Below are positions 1 through 7,182 of a stretch of DNA of 53,916 bases, in pieces. The translations under genes and the position numbers were made by a program. The stretch comes from Coriobacteriia bacterium (GTDB taxonomy: Bacteria > Actinomycetota > Coriobacteriia > Anaerosomatales > PALSA-660). The stretch's first letter is position 1. Each line of letters begins with the position of its first letter. The notes beneath the pieces are model-generated. The model made no database searches. It was not told the DNA's origin and saw only the letters and a list, made by a program, of their open reading frames with translations. The stretch spans positions 1 to 53,916 of the forward strand of contig JANYAK010000047.1 of assembly GCA_025361335.1 (NCBI GenBank), read 5' to 3'.

Positions 1-118
1 TGCTCGCCCGATTCTTGCGGACCACCGAGACAATGACCAAGACCACCAACACCGGCACAAGAAGCAAGCACATCGCCGCAAGAATCCAAAGCTCGGCCCC
101 TCCGGGTATCCCGATCAT
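1..118 (-). CDS. Partial small membrane protein, first ORF beyond attI (candidate integron cassette)
   Basis: Reading leftwards from an ATG at 118, 39 codons stay open to the window edge. The product begins MIGIPGGAELWILAAM, continues with one hydrophobic helix (about residues 10-30) and then a basic VRKNR segment, so it looks like a single-pass membrane protein with a short outside N-terminus. A good ribosome site (AGGGGGA on the minus strand) sits just upstream. The start lies 17 bases beyond the integron-like core at 135-141, where the first gene cassette of an array is expected. The family is not recognisable from the visible part and the C-terminus is missing. Confidence 0.55.
   Translation of the reverse strand, partial: MIGIPGGAELWILAAMCLLLVPVLVVLVIVSVVRKNRAS
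10..86. repeat. 11-bp perfect inverted repeat
   Basis: GATTCTTGCGG at 10-20 is repeated in inverse orientation at 76-86 with a 55-base spacer. It falls inside the partial cassette ORF, so it may be coincidence, but folded single-stranded cassette DNA is what integron integrases act on. Confidence 0.35.
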
Positions 119-120
119 TA

Positions 121-269
121 GTCCCCCTAGTCTCATCTAACAACAATTATCCGGACCGGCACTAAACCATAAGTGCCGCAGTTCCGTCCGTGTAAGACCA
201 TAACACGTGTGCTCATAAGTGCCCGGTTCTCCGATATGGCGGGTCAGCATATACCGAGGGACGCGTCGT
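121..269 (-). other. attI-like integron recombination region
   Basis: This 150-base stretch between the integrase stop and the first ORF is visibly AT-richer than its surroundings. On the minus strand it ends in GTTGTTAGATGAG, whose GTTAGAT (135-141) fits the integron core consensus GTTRRRY exactly and directly precedes the ribosome site of the next ORF. Further structure: an inverted repeat CGGCACT/AGTGCCG (157-163 and 172-178), a 10-base direct repeat CATAAGTGCC (168-177 and 214-223) and the palindrome ACACGTGT (203-210). Known attI sites carry a core site plus direct-repeat integrase-binding sites beside intI; these elements are compatible, but the exact boundaries are inferred. Confidence 0.6.
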
Positions 270-1241
270 TCATCCGGCGTCCAGGGGGCTGGTGACGCCG
301 CGGCCGCCCTTGTTGAGGACGTGGGTGTAGATCATCGTCGTCGTGACGCTCTTGTGGCCCAGCAGCTCCTGGATCGTCCGGATGTCGTATCCCGCCTCGA
401 GCAGGTGCGTCGCGAACGAGTGCCGGAAGGTGTGGCACCCGACCCTCTTGGTGATCCCGGCGCGCCGTGCGGCCTCCTTCACGGCCCGCTGGAGGATAGC
501 CTCGTCCAGATGATGGCGCCCCTGCTCGAGCGTTGCCGGATTCGTCCAACGAGTCCGCTGGGGGAAGACCCATTGCCACTTCCAGTCGGTCGCGGCTCCG
601 GGGTACTTGCGTTGGATCGCTTCCGGCAGCTGGACGCGCCCCCACCCAGAGGCCAGGTCCTTCCCGTGCACCGCCCGTACCCGGCCCAGGTGCGCGCGCA
701 GCGGCTCGACCAGCGTACTGGGAAGCACCGTGCGCCGGTCCTTGTTGCCCTTGCCGCCGAACACGACCACCTCGTGACCGGCCAGATCGAGGTCCTGGAC
801 GCGCAGGCACAGGCACTCGGACAGCCTCAGCCCCGAACCGTACAGCAGCGACGCCATGAGCTTTGTGTCGCCTTCCATCTCGGACAAAACCGCCTGCACT
901 TCCGAGCGGGTCATCACGATCGGGACGTGGTAGGACTTGCGGGCGCGGACCACCGTGCCCAGGTCCCCCACATCAAGCCCGAAGACGCGGCGGTACAGGA
1001 ACAGGAGGGCGGACAGCGCCTGGTTCTGGGTCGACGAGCTCACGCCTTCCCCCACCGCCAGATGAGTGAGGAAGGCGTTGATCTCGGCGTCGCCCATGTC
1101 TTTGGGATGCCGCATCTTGTGGTAGCGGATGTAGCGCTTCACCCACATGACGTACGCCTCTTCAGTCCGAGGACTGTAGTGACGGGCGCGCAGCGCCTCC
1201 ACCATCTGATCGATGAGCCGGGGCGGGCCCGGCGCGCTCAT
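270..1241 (-). CDS. intI: Integron integrase (IntI-type tyrosine recombinase)
   Basis: This 323-residue tyrosine recombinase inserts and excises gene cassettes at attI/attC sites. It has an N-terminal SAM-like core-binding domain (about 8-95) and a C-terminal catalytic domain. The catalytic set is visible: R139 (GSGLRLSE), K164, H270 and R273 (HTFRHS), H296 (LLGHKS) and nucleophile Y305 (YTHV). By my recollection of IntI1 numbering (R146, K171, H277, R280, H303, Y312) every residue is offset by seven. The IntI-specific extra segment is present at about 205-227 (AIQRKYPGA, then WKWQWVFP), which ordinary XerC/D enzymes lack. The ATG has a GGGGAT ribosome site. The gene points towards the attI-like region, the inverted-integrase arrangement. 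Confidence 0.93.
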   Translation of the reverse strand: MSAPGPPRLIDQMVEALRARHYSPRTEEAYVMWVKRYIRYHKMRHPKDMGDAEINAFLTHLAVGEGVSSSTQNQALSALLFLYRRVFGLDVGDLGTVVRARKSYHVPIVMTRSEVQAVLSEMEGDTKLMASLLYGSGLRLSECLCLRVQDLDLAGHEVVVFGGKGNKDRRTVLPSTLVEPLRAHLGRVRAVHGKDLASGWGRVQLPEAIQRKYPGAATDWKWQWVFPQRTRWTNPATLEQGRHHLDEAILQRAVKEAARRAGITKRVGCHTFRHSFATHLLEAGYDIRTIQELLGHKSVTTTMIYTHVLNKGGRGVTSPLDAG

Positions 1242-1447
1242 CGGAACATCCCCGTGCGCCTCGACCGTTCGTGTCCGTTCACCGTGACCCCCTCATGCCG
1301 TCGCGGACTCGACGCCAGTGTGTCAGGCGGGTCTGACTCGGACCATACGGCGCTCTATCGGCTCCGCGGGGGCTCGGCCGGTCGGGGCCGCTTCGCTGAC
1401 CGGTGGCCGACGGCCGGTGGCGCGCTCGCTCCGGGGGCATGAACTCC

Positions 1448-1990
1448 ATGACGGCAGCAGGTTCGGATACCACGGGAGGTCGCGTGGCGACATCGATCGA
1501 CGAGGCGCACGCCCCGTGGTGGCGCGGCGAGCGAGGCGAATGGTACGTCGTCGTCCAAGGTGCCCTCTTCGCCCTCATCGCGCTCGGCCCGCGGCAGTGG
1601 CCCGGCGCCGTCCCGTGGACCGCTTCGGTCGGCGCGGTCGCGACGCTCATCGGCATCGTCTTGATGGCTGCGGGCGCGCCGCTGGCTGTCGCCGGTCTCC
1701 TCGCGCTCGGGCCCAGCCTCACGGCGCTTCCCTACCCCACCGATGATGCGCGCCTGATCGAGACCGGACCCTACGCCATCGTGCGTCACCCGATCTACTG
1801 CGGACTCATCTTCGGCGCCTTGGGCTGGGGGCTCGTCGTGCACGGGTGGCTGACGTTGCTGTTCGCCATGGTGCTCTTCGCCCTGTTCGACGTGAAGTCG
1901 CGCCGCGAGGAGCGGTGGCTCGTCGAGCGCTTCCCCGAATACGCCGAATACCGGACGCGCGTAAAGAAGCTCGTCCCCTGGGTGTACTGA
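1448..1990 (+). CDS. Isoprenylcysteine carboxyl methyltransferase-like membrane protein
   Basis: A membrane protein of about 180 residues with three to four hydrophobic helices. The C-terminal part carries the hallmark of the ICMT/phospholipid-methyltransferase superfamily: GPYAIVRHPIYCG before a membrane segment, then REERWLVERFPEYAEY and a closing VPWVY. These positions bind S-adenosylmethionine in the family; the acceptor is unknown, and bacterial relatives often act on lipids or small molecules. I chose the ATG at 1448 because GGGGG at 1433-1437 is well spaced for it; ATG 1439 and 1403 are possible. It stands alone between the integrase (divergent) and leuD (convergent). The roughly 200 bases upstream hold nothing else I recognise. 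Confidence 0.75.
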   Translation: MTAAGSDTTGGRVATSIDEAHAPWWRGERGEWYVVVQGALFALIALGPRQWPGAVPWTASVGAVATLIGIVLMAAGAPLAVAGLLALGPSLTALPYPTDDARLIETGPYAIVRHPIYCGLIFGALGWGLVVHGWLTLLFAMVLFALFDVKSRREERWLVERFPEYAEYRTRVKKLVPWVY

Positions 1991-2083
1991 ATACCGTCGC
2001 GGGATCTCGCCCGTCGCGAAATCTCGCCGGGCTGCAATCACGGGGACCGGTAGGACGAGGCATGGCGCGCACGTGCCTGGACG

Positions 2084-2584
2084 CTACAGCGCGAATCCCC
2101 CGTGCTTCTTGAAGTGCTCGACGAGCCCGCCGTCGGCCAGCAGGGTCGCCATGACCGGCGGCAGCGGCGGAAACGGGATGTCGGTCCCCTTGGTGAGGTC
2201 GCGAACGATGCCAGCCTCCAGGTCGACCTCCAGCTCGTCGCCCTCGTCCATCAGATCGGTGTCGCACTCCACGACCGGCAGGCCGGTGTTGATGGCGTTG
2301 CGGTAGAAGATGCGCGCGAAGCTCTTCGCCAGAACTGCCTTCGTGTTCGAATGGATGAGCACGAGCGGCGCCTGCTCCCGGCTCGAGCCCATCCCGAAGT
2401 TCGTCCCGGCCACGAGGAACCCGCCCTCGGGACTGACCTTCGCGTAGTAGTCCGGGTCGAGCTCCTCCATCGCGTGGACGGCCATGGCCTCCATGTCGTT
2501 GGACTTGAACTTGTACTTGCCGGAGATGATGTAGTCGGTGTTGATGTCGCTGCCGTACTTGAAGGCGCGGGCCGTGAGCTTCAT
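2084..2584 (-). CDS. leuD: Aconitase-family dehydratase, small subunit (isopropylmalate/homoaconitate type)
   Basis: The 166-residue swivel-domain subunit pairs with the large subunit encoded just upstream. It has the family's opening (FKYGSDINTDYII), the GTNFGMGSSREQAP active-site loop and the IFYRNAINTGLPVV segment. The specificity loop after TDYII reads SGKYKFKSND instead of the usual PARYL form of isopropylmalate isomerases, so the substrate may be homoaconitate or a related acid. Its ATG overlaps the leuC stop as ATGA, indicating translational coupling. It is the last gene of the operon. Confidence 0.9.
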   Translation of the reverse strand: MKLTARAFKYGSDINTDYIISGKYKFKSNDMEAMAVHAMEELDPDYYAKVSPEGGFLVAGTNFGMGSSREQAPLVLIHSNTKAVLAKSFARIFYRNAINTGLPVVECDTDLMDEGDELEVDLEAGIVRDLTKGTDIPFPPLPPVMATLLADGGLVEHFKKHGGFAL

Positions 2585-3861
2585 CGGGCGCCCCCTTCGA
2601 AGTACTTCCTCGGGTCGGTGATGCGTCCCTCGATGACCGAGGCGGCCACGGTCGCGGGCGACCCGAGGTACACGAACGCGTTCGAGTTGCCCATGCGGCC
2701 CTTGAAGTTGCGGTTGGCCGTCGAGATGACGTTCTCACCGTCGGAGGGCACGCCGTTGTGCGTGCCCACGCACGGTCCGCAGCCCGGTGTCACGACTGCG
2801 GCGCCCGCCTCGACCAGCGTCTGGATGTAGCCGGCTGCCATCGCGTCGAGGTAGATCCGCTTCGACGCCGGCGCCACGATGAAGCGCACGTCGGGGTGTA
2901 CCGTGCGCCCGGCCAGGATGCCCGCCGCGATCCCCAAGTCCTCGAGGCGCCCGTTCGTGCACGTCCCCACGAAGCCCTGCTGGATCGGCGTGCCCTCCAC
3001 CTCGGCGATGGGGCTCACGTTGTCGACCGAGTGCGGCTTGGCAACCTGCGGCACAAGCTCGCTCAGGTCGATGGAGTGTGTGACCGCGTAGACGGCGTCG
3101 GGGTCCGGCTCGACCGGCGCGGGCGTCCGCGTCCCGCGGCCCTCGAACCAGGCCAGCGTCTTCGCGTCCGCGCGCATGAGGCCGGCCTTGGCGCCGACTT
3201 CGATGGCCATGTTGCTCATGGTCATCCGCGCTTCGACCGACATCGCGTCGATGGCGGGCCCGTCGAACTCGAGCGCCATGTACGTCGCGCCGTCGGCGCC
3301 GATCAGCCCCGCGATGTGCAGGATGACGTCTTTGGAGAACACGCCCGCCGGCAGCTGGCCCGATAGTGTGAAGCGCATGGTCTCCGGCACCTTGAACCAC
3401 AGCTTGCCGGATGCCATCGCCGCGGCGCCGTCGGTCGAACCGACGCCGGTAGAGAACACATTGAGGGCCCCGTAGGTGCACGTGTGACTGTCGCAGCCGA
3501 CCATCAGGTCGCCGGGCACGACGTGGCCGTTCTCAGGGATGAGCTGGTGGCACACCCCGCAGCCGACGTCGTAGATCTTGGCGCCGGTCCGCTTGCCGAA
3601 CTCGCGCATCTGCGTATGCAGGGCCGACACGCCCTCGACCGGGCTGGGGCTCGAGTGGTCGATGACCAGCGCGACCTTGGCCGGGTCGAACACCTTCTCG
3701 ACGCCCATGCGCTCGAGGGCCCTGATCGCCAGCGGGCTGGTACCGTCCTGGCCCATCACGAAATCGACGTCGGCCACCACGATGTCGCCCGCGCGCGCAT
3801 CCGTGCCCGCGTGCGCCGAGAGGATCTTCTCGGCGATGGTCTTTCCCGCGGGTGCCGTCAC
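2581..3861 (-). CDS. leuC: Aconitase-family dehydratase, large subunit (LeuC/homoaconitase type)
   Basis: A 426-residue [4Fe-4S] large subunit of the isopropylmalate isomerase/homoaconitase family. Visible signatures are VGCDSHTCTYGA with the first cluster cysteine, GFVGTCTNGR, and VVTPGCGPCVGTHNG with the other two. Length fits the short archaeal-type LeuC. The start is GTG at 3861, the only start that fits the upstream gene: it overlaps the leuA stop as GTGA, and the downstream gene overlaps as ATGA. With an NifV-like synthase upstream, the pair may isomerise homocitrate rather than isopropylmalate; the sequence alone does not decide. Confidence 0.92.
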   Translation of the reverse strand: MTAPAGKTIAEKILSAHAGTDARAGDIVVADVDFVMGQDGTSPLAIRALERMGVEKVFDPAKVALVIDHSSPSPVEGVSALHTQMREFGKRTGAKIYDVGCGVCHQLIPENGHVVPGDLMVGCDSHTCTYGALNVFSTGVGSTDGAAAMASGKLWFKVPETMRFTLSGQLPAGVFSKDVILHIAGLIGADGATYMALEFDGPAIDAMSVEARMTMSNMAIEVGAKAGLMRADAKTLAWFEGRGTRTPAPVEPDPDAVYAVTHSIDLSELVPQVAKPHSVDNVSPIAEVEGTPIQQGFVGTCTNGRLEDLGIAAGILAGRTVHPDVRFIVAPASKRIYLDAMAAGYIQTLVEAGAAVVTPGCGPCVGTHNGVPSDGENVISTANRNFKGRMGNSNAFVYLGSPATVAASVIEGRITDPRKYFEGGAR

Positions 3862-5054
3862 TGCGCGGCCTTCGCCTTGTCGGCCTTGTAGTCGTTGTAG
3901 ATGTAGATGAGCTCCTTGTCGAACAGCGACCGCTTCAACTCGATCGACATGGTGCGCACGCGCGGCAGCAGCTCGCTGGCCTCCTCGTGGGACAGTTCGA
4001 GGCCGTATTCGCCGAACTTCAGCAGCAGCGACTTGGATCCGGAGTGCTTGCCGATCACGATCTGACGGGCAAGCCCCACCTCTTCGGGGGCGAACACCTC
4101 GTAGGTCTTCGGGTTCTTGATCACGCCGTCGGCGTGGATGCCCGACTCGTGGGCGAACATGTTCGTCCCGATGATCGACTTCCAGGCCGGGATGGTGCGC
4201 CCGGCCGCCTGCGCGACGTACTCGCCCAGCTCGCGGAAGCGCTTCGTGTCGAACGCGATCTGCTCGAAACCTTCCACGTACTTGAGCGCCATGATGACCT
4301 CTTCGAGCGCCGCGTTGCCCGCACGCTCGCCCAGCCCGCCGACGGTCACGTTCACCCAGTTCGCCCCGGCATGGATGCCGGCGATCGCGTTGGCCACGGC
4401 CATGCCGAAGTCGTTGTGCGTGTGCATCTCGACTTCGAGGCCGGTCTCTTGGATGAGGTGGTCGATCACGGTGTAGGTACGGAAGGGCTCCATGAGCCCG
4501 ATGGTGTCGCAGAAGCGCAGACGGTCGGCGCCGGCGTCCTTGGCGGCCTTCGCGTACTCGCACAGGAACTTGAGGTCCGTGCGAGAGGCGTCCTCGGCGT
4601 TCACCGAGATGTAGACGTCGGGGCACTTCTCCTTGGCGTAGGTCACGCATTCGGCGATGGTCTGCAGGACCCACGGCCGCGACTTCTTCAGCTTCGTCTC
4701 GATGTGGATATCCGACGTCGCCAGCGAGATGGCGATAGCGTCAACGCCGCAGTCCAGCGACGTCTGGATGTCGGCCGTGTTGGCGCGGTTCCAGCCTAGG
4801 ACGGACGCCTTGAGCCCCATGTGCGCCATCTCTTCGATCACGTCGCGCTCGTCGCCACCCATGGCGGGGATGCCGGCCTCGATCTGGTGGACGCCGATCT
4901 CGTCGAGCAGCTTCGCGATGCACAGCTTCTCCTTGTTGGCGAACACGACGCCGGCGGTCTGCTCGCCGTCGCGCAGCGTCGTGTCGTCGATGAAGACCGG
5001 GCGGTCGCCGAGCTTGGACTCGACCGGCATGTCGTAGATGGGTGTGTTGTCCAC
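3858..5054 (-). CDS. Homocitrate synthase-like enzyme (LeuA/NifV family)
   Basis: This DRE-TIM metallolyase condenses acetyl-CoA with a 2-oxo acid. Visible motifs are DDTTLRDGEQTAGVVF, VNAEDASRTDL, RLRFCDTIG, the metal-binding HTHNDFG and GGLGERAGNAALEE. At about 398 residues it lacks the roughly 100-residue leucine-binding domain of LeuA1-type isopropylmalate synthases, and the motif wording is closer to NifV homocitrate synthases. I chose GTG at 5054 because GGAGGAGG (5067-5074) precedes it at an acceptable distance; an in-frame ATG at 5123 lies in the leader hairpin. It leads an operon with leuC and leuD. No homoisocitrate or isopropylmalate dehydrogenase is in the window. Confidence 0.85.
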   Translation of the reverse strand: MDNTPIYDMPVESKLGDRPVFIDDTTLRDGEQTAGVVFANKEKLCIAKLLDEIGVHQIEAGIPAMGGDERDVIEEMAHMGLKASVLGWNRANTADIQTSLDCGVDAIAISLATSDIHIETKLKKSRPWVLQTIAECVTYAKEKCPDVYISVNAEDASRTDLKFLCEYAKAAKDAGADRLRFCDTIGLMEPFRTYTVIDHLIQETGLEVEMHTHNDFGMAVANAIAGIHAGANWVNVTVGGLGERAGNAALEEVIMALKYVEGFEQIAFDTKRFRELGEYVAQAAGRTIPAWKSIIGTNMFAHESGIHADGVIKNPKTYEVFAPEEVGLARQIVIGKHSGSKSLLLKFGEYGLELSHEEASELLPRVRTMSIELKRSLFDKELIYIYNDYKADKAKAAQ

Positions 5055-5107
5055 GGTACGCGAAGACCTCCTCCGAGCTGACGAGACGAATCCCCTTGGG
5101 ACCACCT

Positions 5108-5164
5108 GCCCCGACGCGAACACCCGCGACGGGGCTTTCCGGGGTTCATGAAGTGCACAGTTTA
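5108..5164 (-). promoter_or_regulatory. Leader hairpin and candidate promoter of the leuA-like operon
   Basis: On the minus strand a -10-like TAAACT lies at 5159-5164 with a weak TTCCGC 17 bases upstream. The leader then folds into GCCCCG-T-CGCG, loop GGTGTT, CGCG-T-CGGGGC (5108-5135): ten pairs with one T-T mismatch, upstream of the ribosome site. It resembles an attenuator arm but has no T-run and no T-box motif. Confidence 0.4.
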
Positions 5165-5181
5165 GCGTAGGGGTGCTGCGA

Positions 5182-5224
5182 GCGGAAGAATGCTTCCGCG
5201 CGCACGGAATGCACGGAATGCACG
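5182..5224. repeat. Hairpin plus tandem 9-base repeat downstream of the membrane-gene operon
   Basis: GCGGAAG/CTTCCGC (5182-5188 and 5193-5199) forms a 7-bp stem with a 4-base loop. Beside it GCACGGAAT is repeated twice in tandem (5202-5219) with a partial third copy. It lies just past the stop of the gene ending at 5251 and probably serves as that operon's terminator, although no T-run follows. Confidence 0.4.
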
Positions 5225-5250
5225 CGCGCAGCGAGACCTGGGCGAACCGC

Positions 5251-5556
5251 CTACCGACGCCGCTTGACCCCGCGTGCCGCGTTGCCGAGCGGCGGCAGGC
5301 TCATGGATCGGCCGAGGCCGTACTTGAGGCCGGTCATGCTGCCGGCCATGACGCCGAGCCCACCGACCCACAGCCACGCCATCCCAGCCCACGTCCCGAG
5401 GCTGGCCAGCACGAAGCCGACCAGCAGTCCCGCCGCGTTGGCCATCCAGTAGCGGCTCGCCGGGAGGCGCCGGCAGCGCACTCCGTAGAGGTAGCCCGAC
5501 CAAGCCGACAGGGCGAGGCCACCGGCTCCGCCGAGGATCATGGCGATGACGTCCAC
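5251..5556 (-). CDS. Small multi-pass membrane protein, unknown function
   Basis: 101 residues with two to three hydrophobic segments (about 4-24 and 42-80) rich in glycine, and a basic tail ending KRRR. GTG at 5556 has a GGGGGTG ribosome site; the next in-frame start is ATG at residue 6. The gene follows two other membrane genes on the same strand with a 32-base gap and is probably their co-transcribed partner. I do not recognise the family. Confidence 0.6.
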   Translation of the reverse strand: MDVIAMILGGAGGLALSAWSGYLYGVRCRRLPASRYWMANAAGLLVGFVLASLGTWAGMAWLWVGGLGVMAGSMTGLKYGLGRSMSLPPLGNAARGVKRRR

Positions 5557-5588
5557 GTGCCACCCCCTTCAGCCGCGACCGTCGGCTC

Positions 5589-6293
5589 CTAATGAGCCGC
5601 CGTGCGCCACGGCTCGCGCTCGATGAAGGCTACGATCGCGCCCGTCACCCGGCCGTCGGCGGACTTCATCGGCTCCACGTTGACGGACAGCCTGCGGCGC
5701 CAACCGGTCGGCCACTCGACAACCACCATCACGTCACTGGCCGGCTCGTCGCTCACGAGGTCGGCGAAGTCGGCCCGAGGCTCTCCAGCGGGACGCTTGT
5801 CGCCGACCCGCACCGTCCAGCCCGGGGCCTTGAGTGTCACGAGATCCGGGTCGTCGTTCAGGTCGAGCAGACCGCGTGCGGCGTCGTTCGCGAACGTGAT
5901 CCGGCCGACGTCATCCAGCACCACGATCCCCGCGGGCGCCGTCGCGACGATGCTGGCCATCATGTCCGCGGTGCGCGTGACCGCATCCCCTGCCGCCAAA
6001 GCGTCGTTGAGCTGCTGCCGCGCGTACAGGGAGTAGATCCCGAAGAGCATGAAGGGGACGAGCAGGTCCTCCATGACATCGATGATGCTGTTGAGGAAGA
6101 TCGGGCGAACGATGAAATGCCCAAGGATGCTCCAGGCGGTGCCCACCATATAGCACGCGAGGGCGGCGACGAAGAACCACTTCGCCCCCATGCTGAACGC
6201 GCCCCGCGGACGCACCGGGACGAGCAGGATCATGACCACTGCTGTCGTGAACGCGAGCCAAGGCAGGATGTCCTCTGTGATGGACCAGTTCAT
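5589..6293 (-). CDS. Membrane-anchored PAS-domain protein
   Basis: 234 residues: three membrane helices in the first 95 residues (for example LPWLAFTTAVVMILLVPV), a short linker helix, then a PAS fold (about 110-230) starting ASIVATAPAGIVVLDDVGRI and ending VTGAIVAFIERE. There is no kinase, GGDEF or methyl-accepting domain after the PAS, so it senses or docks but has no visible output. The start overlaps the stop of the upstream membrane gene as ATGA, so the two are translated together and may form one complex. Confidence 0.75.
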   Translation of the reverse strand: MNWSITEDILPWLAFTTAVVMILLVPVRPRGAFSMGAKWFFVAALACYMVGTAWSILGHFIVRPIFLNSIIDVMEDLLVPFMLFGIYSLYARQQLNDALAAGDAVTRTADMMASIVATAPAGIVVLDDVGRITFANDAARGLLDLNDDPDLVTLKAPGWTVRVGDKRPAGEPRADFADLVSDEPASDVMVVVEWPTGWRRRLSVNVEPMKSADGRVTGAIVAFIEREPWRTAAH

Positions 6294-6580
6294 CGACGTT
6301 CACCCGTCGACGCGAGCACGTACGTGCGCACCTGCCACGCGGCCCAGGCCAAGGCGAAGCCGGCGAGCGAGAAGACGAGGTGACGCGCGGAACGCAGCAC
6401 GAGGCTGCCCGAGAGCGGCTGGATCGCGGCCATGGCGAACCCGACGATGATGGCGACGTAGCCGACCACGAACGGGATGCGCGCGTCCGGTATCCGGATA
6501 CGGCGCGCGATGCCGAACACGATGGGGGTCAACACGAGCGCCAGTGCGAACCGGAAGACGTCGACAGCGTTCAAGAGCAC
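6290..6580 (-). CDS. Small three-helix membrane protein
   Basis: 96 residues with three hydrophobic helices (about 5-25, 36-58, 68-88). It opens a tightly packed operon with the PAS membrane protein (4-base overlap). The layout matches the membrane half of 7TM-type or MASE-like sensors split from its partner, but that is inference. GTG at 6580 follows GGGGTGAGGG closely; a TTG two codons later is an alternative. Family not recognised. Confidence 0.55.
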   Translation of the reverse strand: MLLNAVDVFRFALALVLTPIVFGIARRIRIPDARIPFVVGYVAIIVGFAMAAIQPLSGSLVLRSARHLVFSLAGFALAWAAWQVRTYVLASTGERR

Positions 6581-6722
6581 CCCTCACCCCAAGCCCAGCC
6601 GGCTCCGGCGAGCGCGGCTGAGACAGAGTGTATTCGATGCGCGAGTGCGCACAACCCCCACGCCCCCGCGCCTTCATGGACGGCGTCATCGGGTCGGCGG
6701 ACGGAGGTCCGACCGGCCCTCC

Positions 6723-6944
6723 TTACAACCCCAGCCGGTTCATGGCGTGCTTCGATGCGATGAAGTTGTAGACGTCGCCGCCCTTCACGATGCCGGCGTT
6801 CGACAGGAGCGGCGTGTCGATGAAGCCCGGGTTGACCGAGATGACGACCTTCGCGCCCTCGCGCGCCATCGCCACTGCCACCGATCGGCCGATACCCGAG
6901 CCTGCTCCCGTGACGAGCCCTATCGTGCCGGTCAGCGATCCCAT
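6723..6944 (-). pseudogene. Internally deleted short-chain dehydrogenase remnant
   Basis: The frame begins with an intact SDR nucleotide-binding start (LVTGAGSGIGRSVAVAMAREGAKVV) behind a good AAGGAGG ribosome site. It then jumps directly to the late SDR segment SVNPGFIDTPL and a motif like the C-terminal HPMGRLG (KHAMNRLGL), where it stops. About 130 central residues, including NNAG, the catalytic Ser and YxxxK, are missing, as is the C-terminus. At about 73 residues it cannot be an active dehydrogenase. The join between the two parts is clean and in frame, suggesting a deletion. Confidence 0.75.
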
Positions 6945-6969
6945 GGAACGCCTCCTTGGATCGATGCGA

Positions 6970-7170
6970 TCAACACGACGGGGTGCACGCGCGGCCGGCA
7001 AGGCGATGCATGGCATACGTTCCGGCACTGTCGAAGGCGAGTCCGAGACAGAAGGCGGCCAAGTGCCACGGCTTCAGATAGCGCGCGATGCGCTCCGCCC
7101 ACACGCCCACCGTGTAGAACACGAGCGCCAGCGTGATCAGGGTCGTCGCCACGATCAGGTTCTGAGGCAT
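6970..7170 (-). pseudogene. Truncated HsmA/TIGR03987-like membrane protein
   Basis: 66 residues starting with a hydrophobic helix (LIVATTLITLALVFYTVGVW) followed by AERIARYLKPWHLAAF and FDSAGTYAM. This resembles the first half of a small four-helix membrane family usually about 120 residues long. Here it stops right after the second helix. It begins 12 bases after the preceding gene and is followed by the deleted SDR, so both lie in one decayed patch. Family assignment is from memory of the motif. Confidence 0.5.
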
Positions 7171-7182
7171 CCCGTCTCCCGC

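Noticed and set aside
3858-5054. Homocitrate synthase taken as evidence of nitrogen fixation
   Set aside because: NifV-like enzymes also occur in lysine and cofactor pathways, and no nif gene is in the window.
5108-5135. Hairpin plus TTT read as a plus-strand terminator
   Set aside because: No plus-strand gene ends nearby; it is better explained as part of the minus-strand leader.
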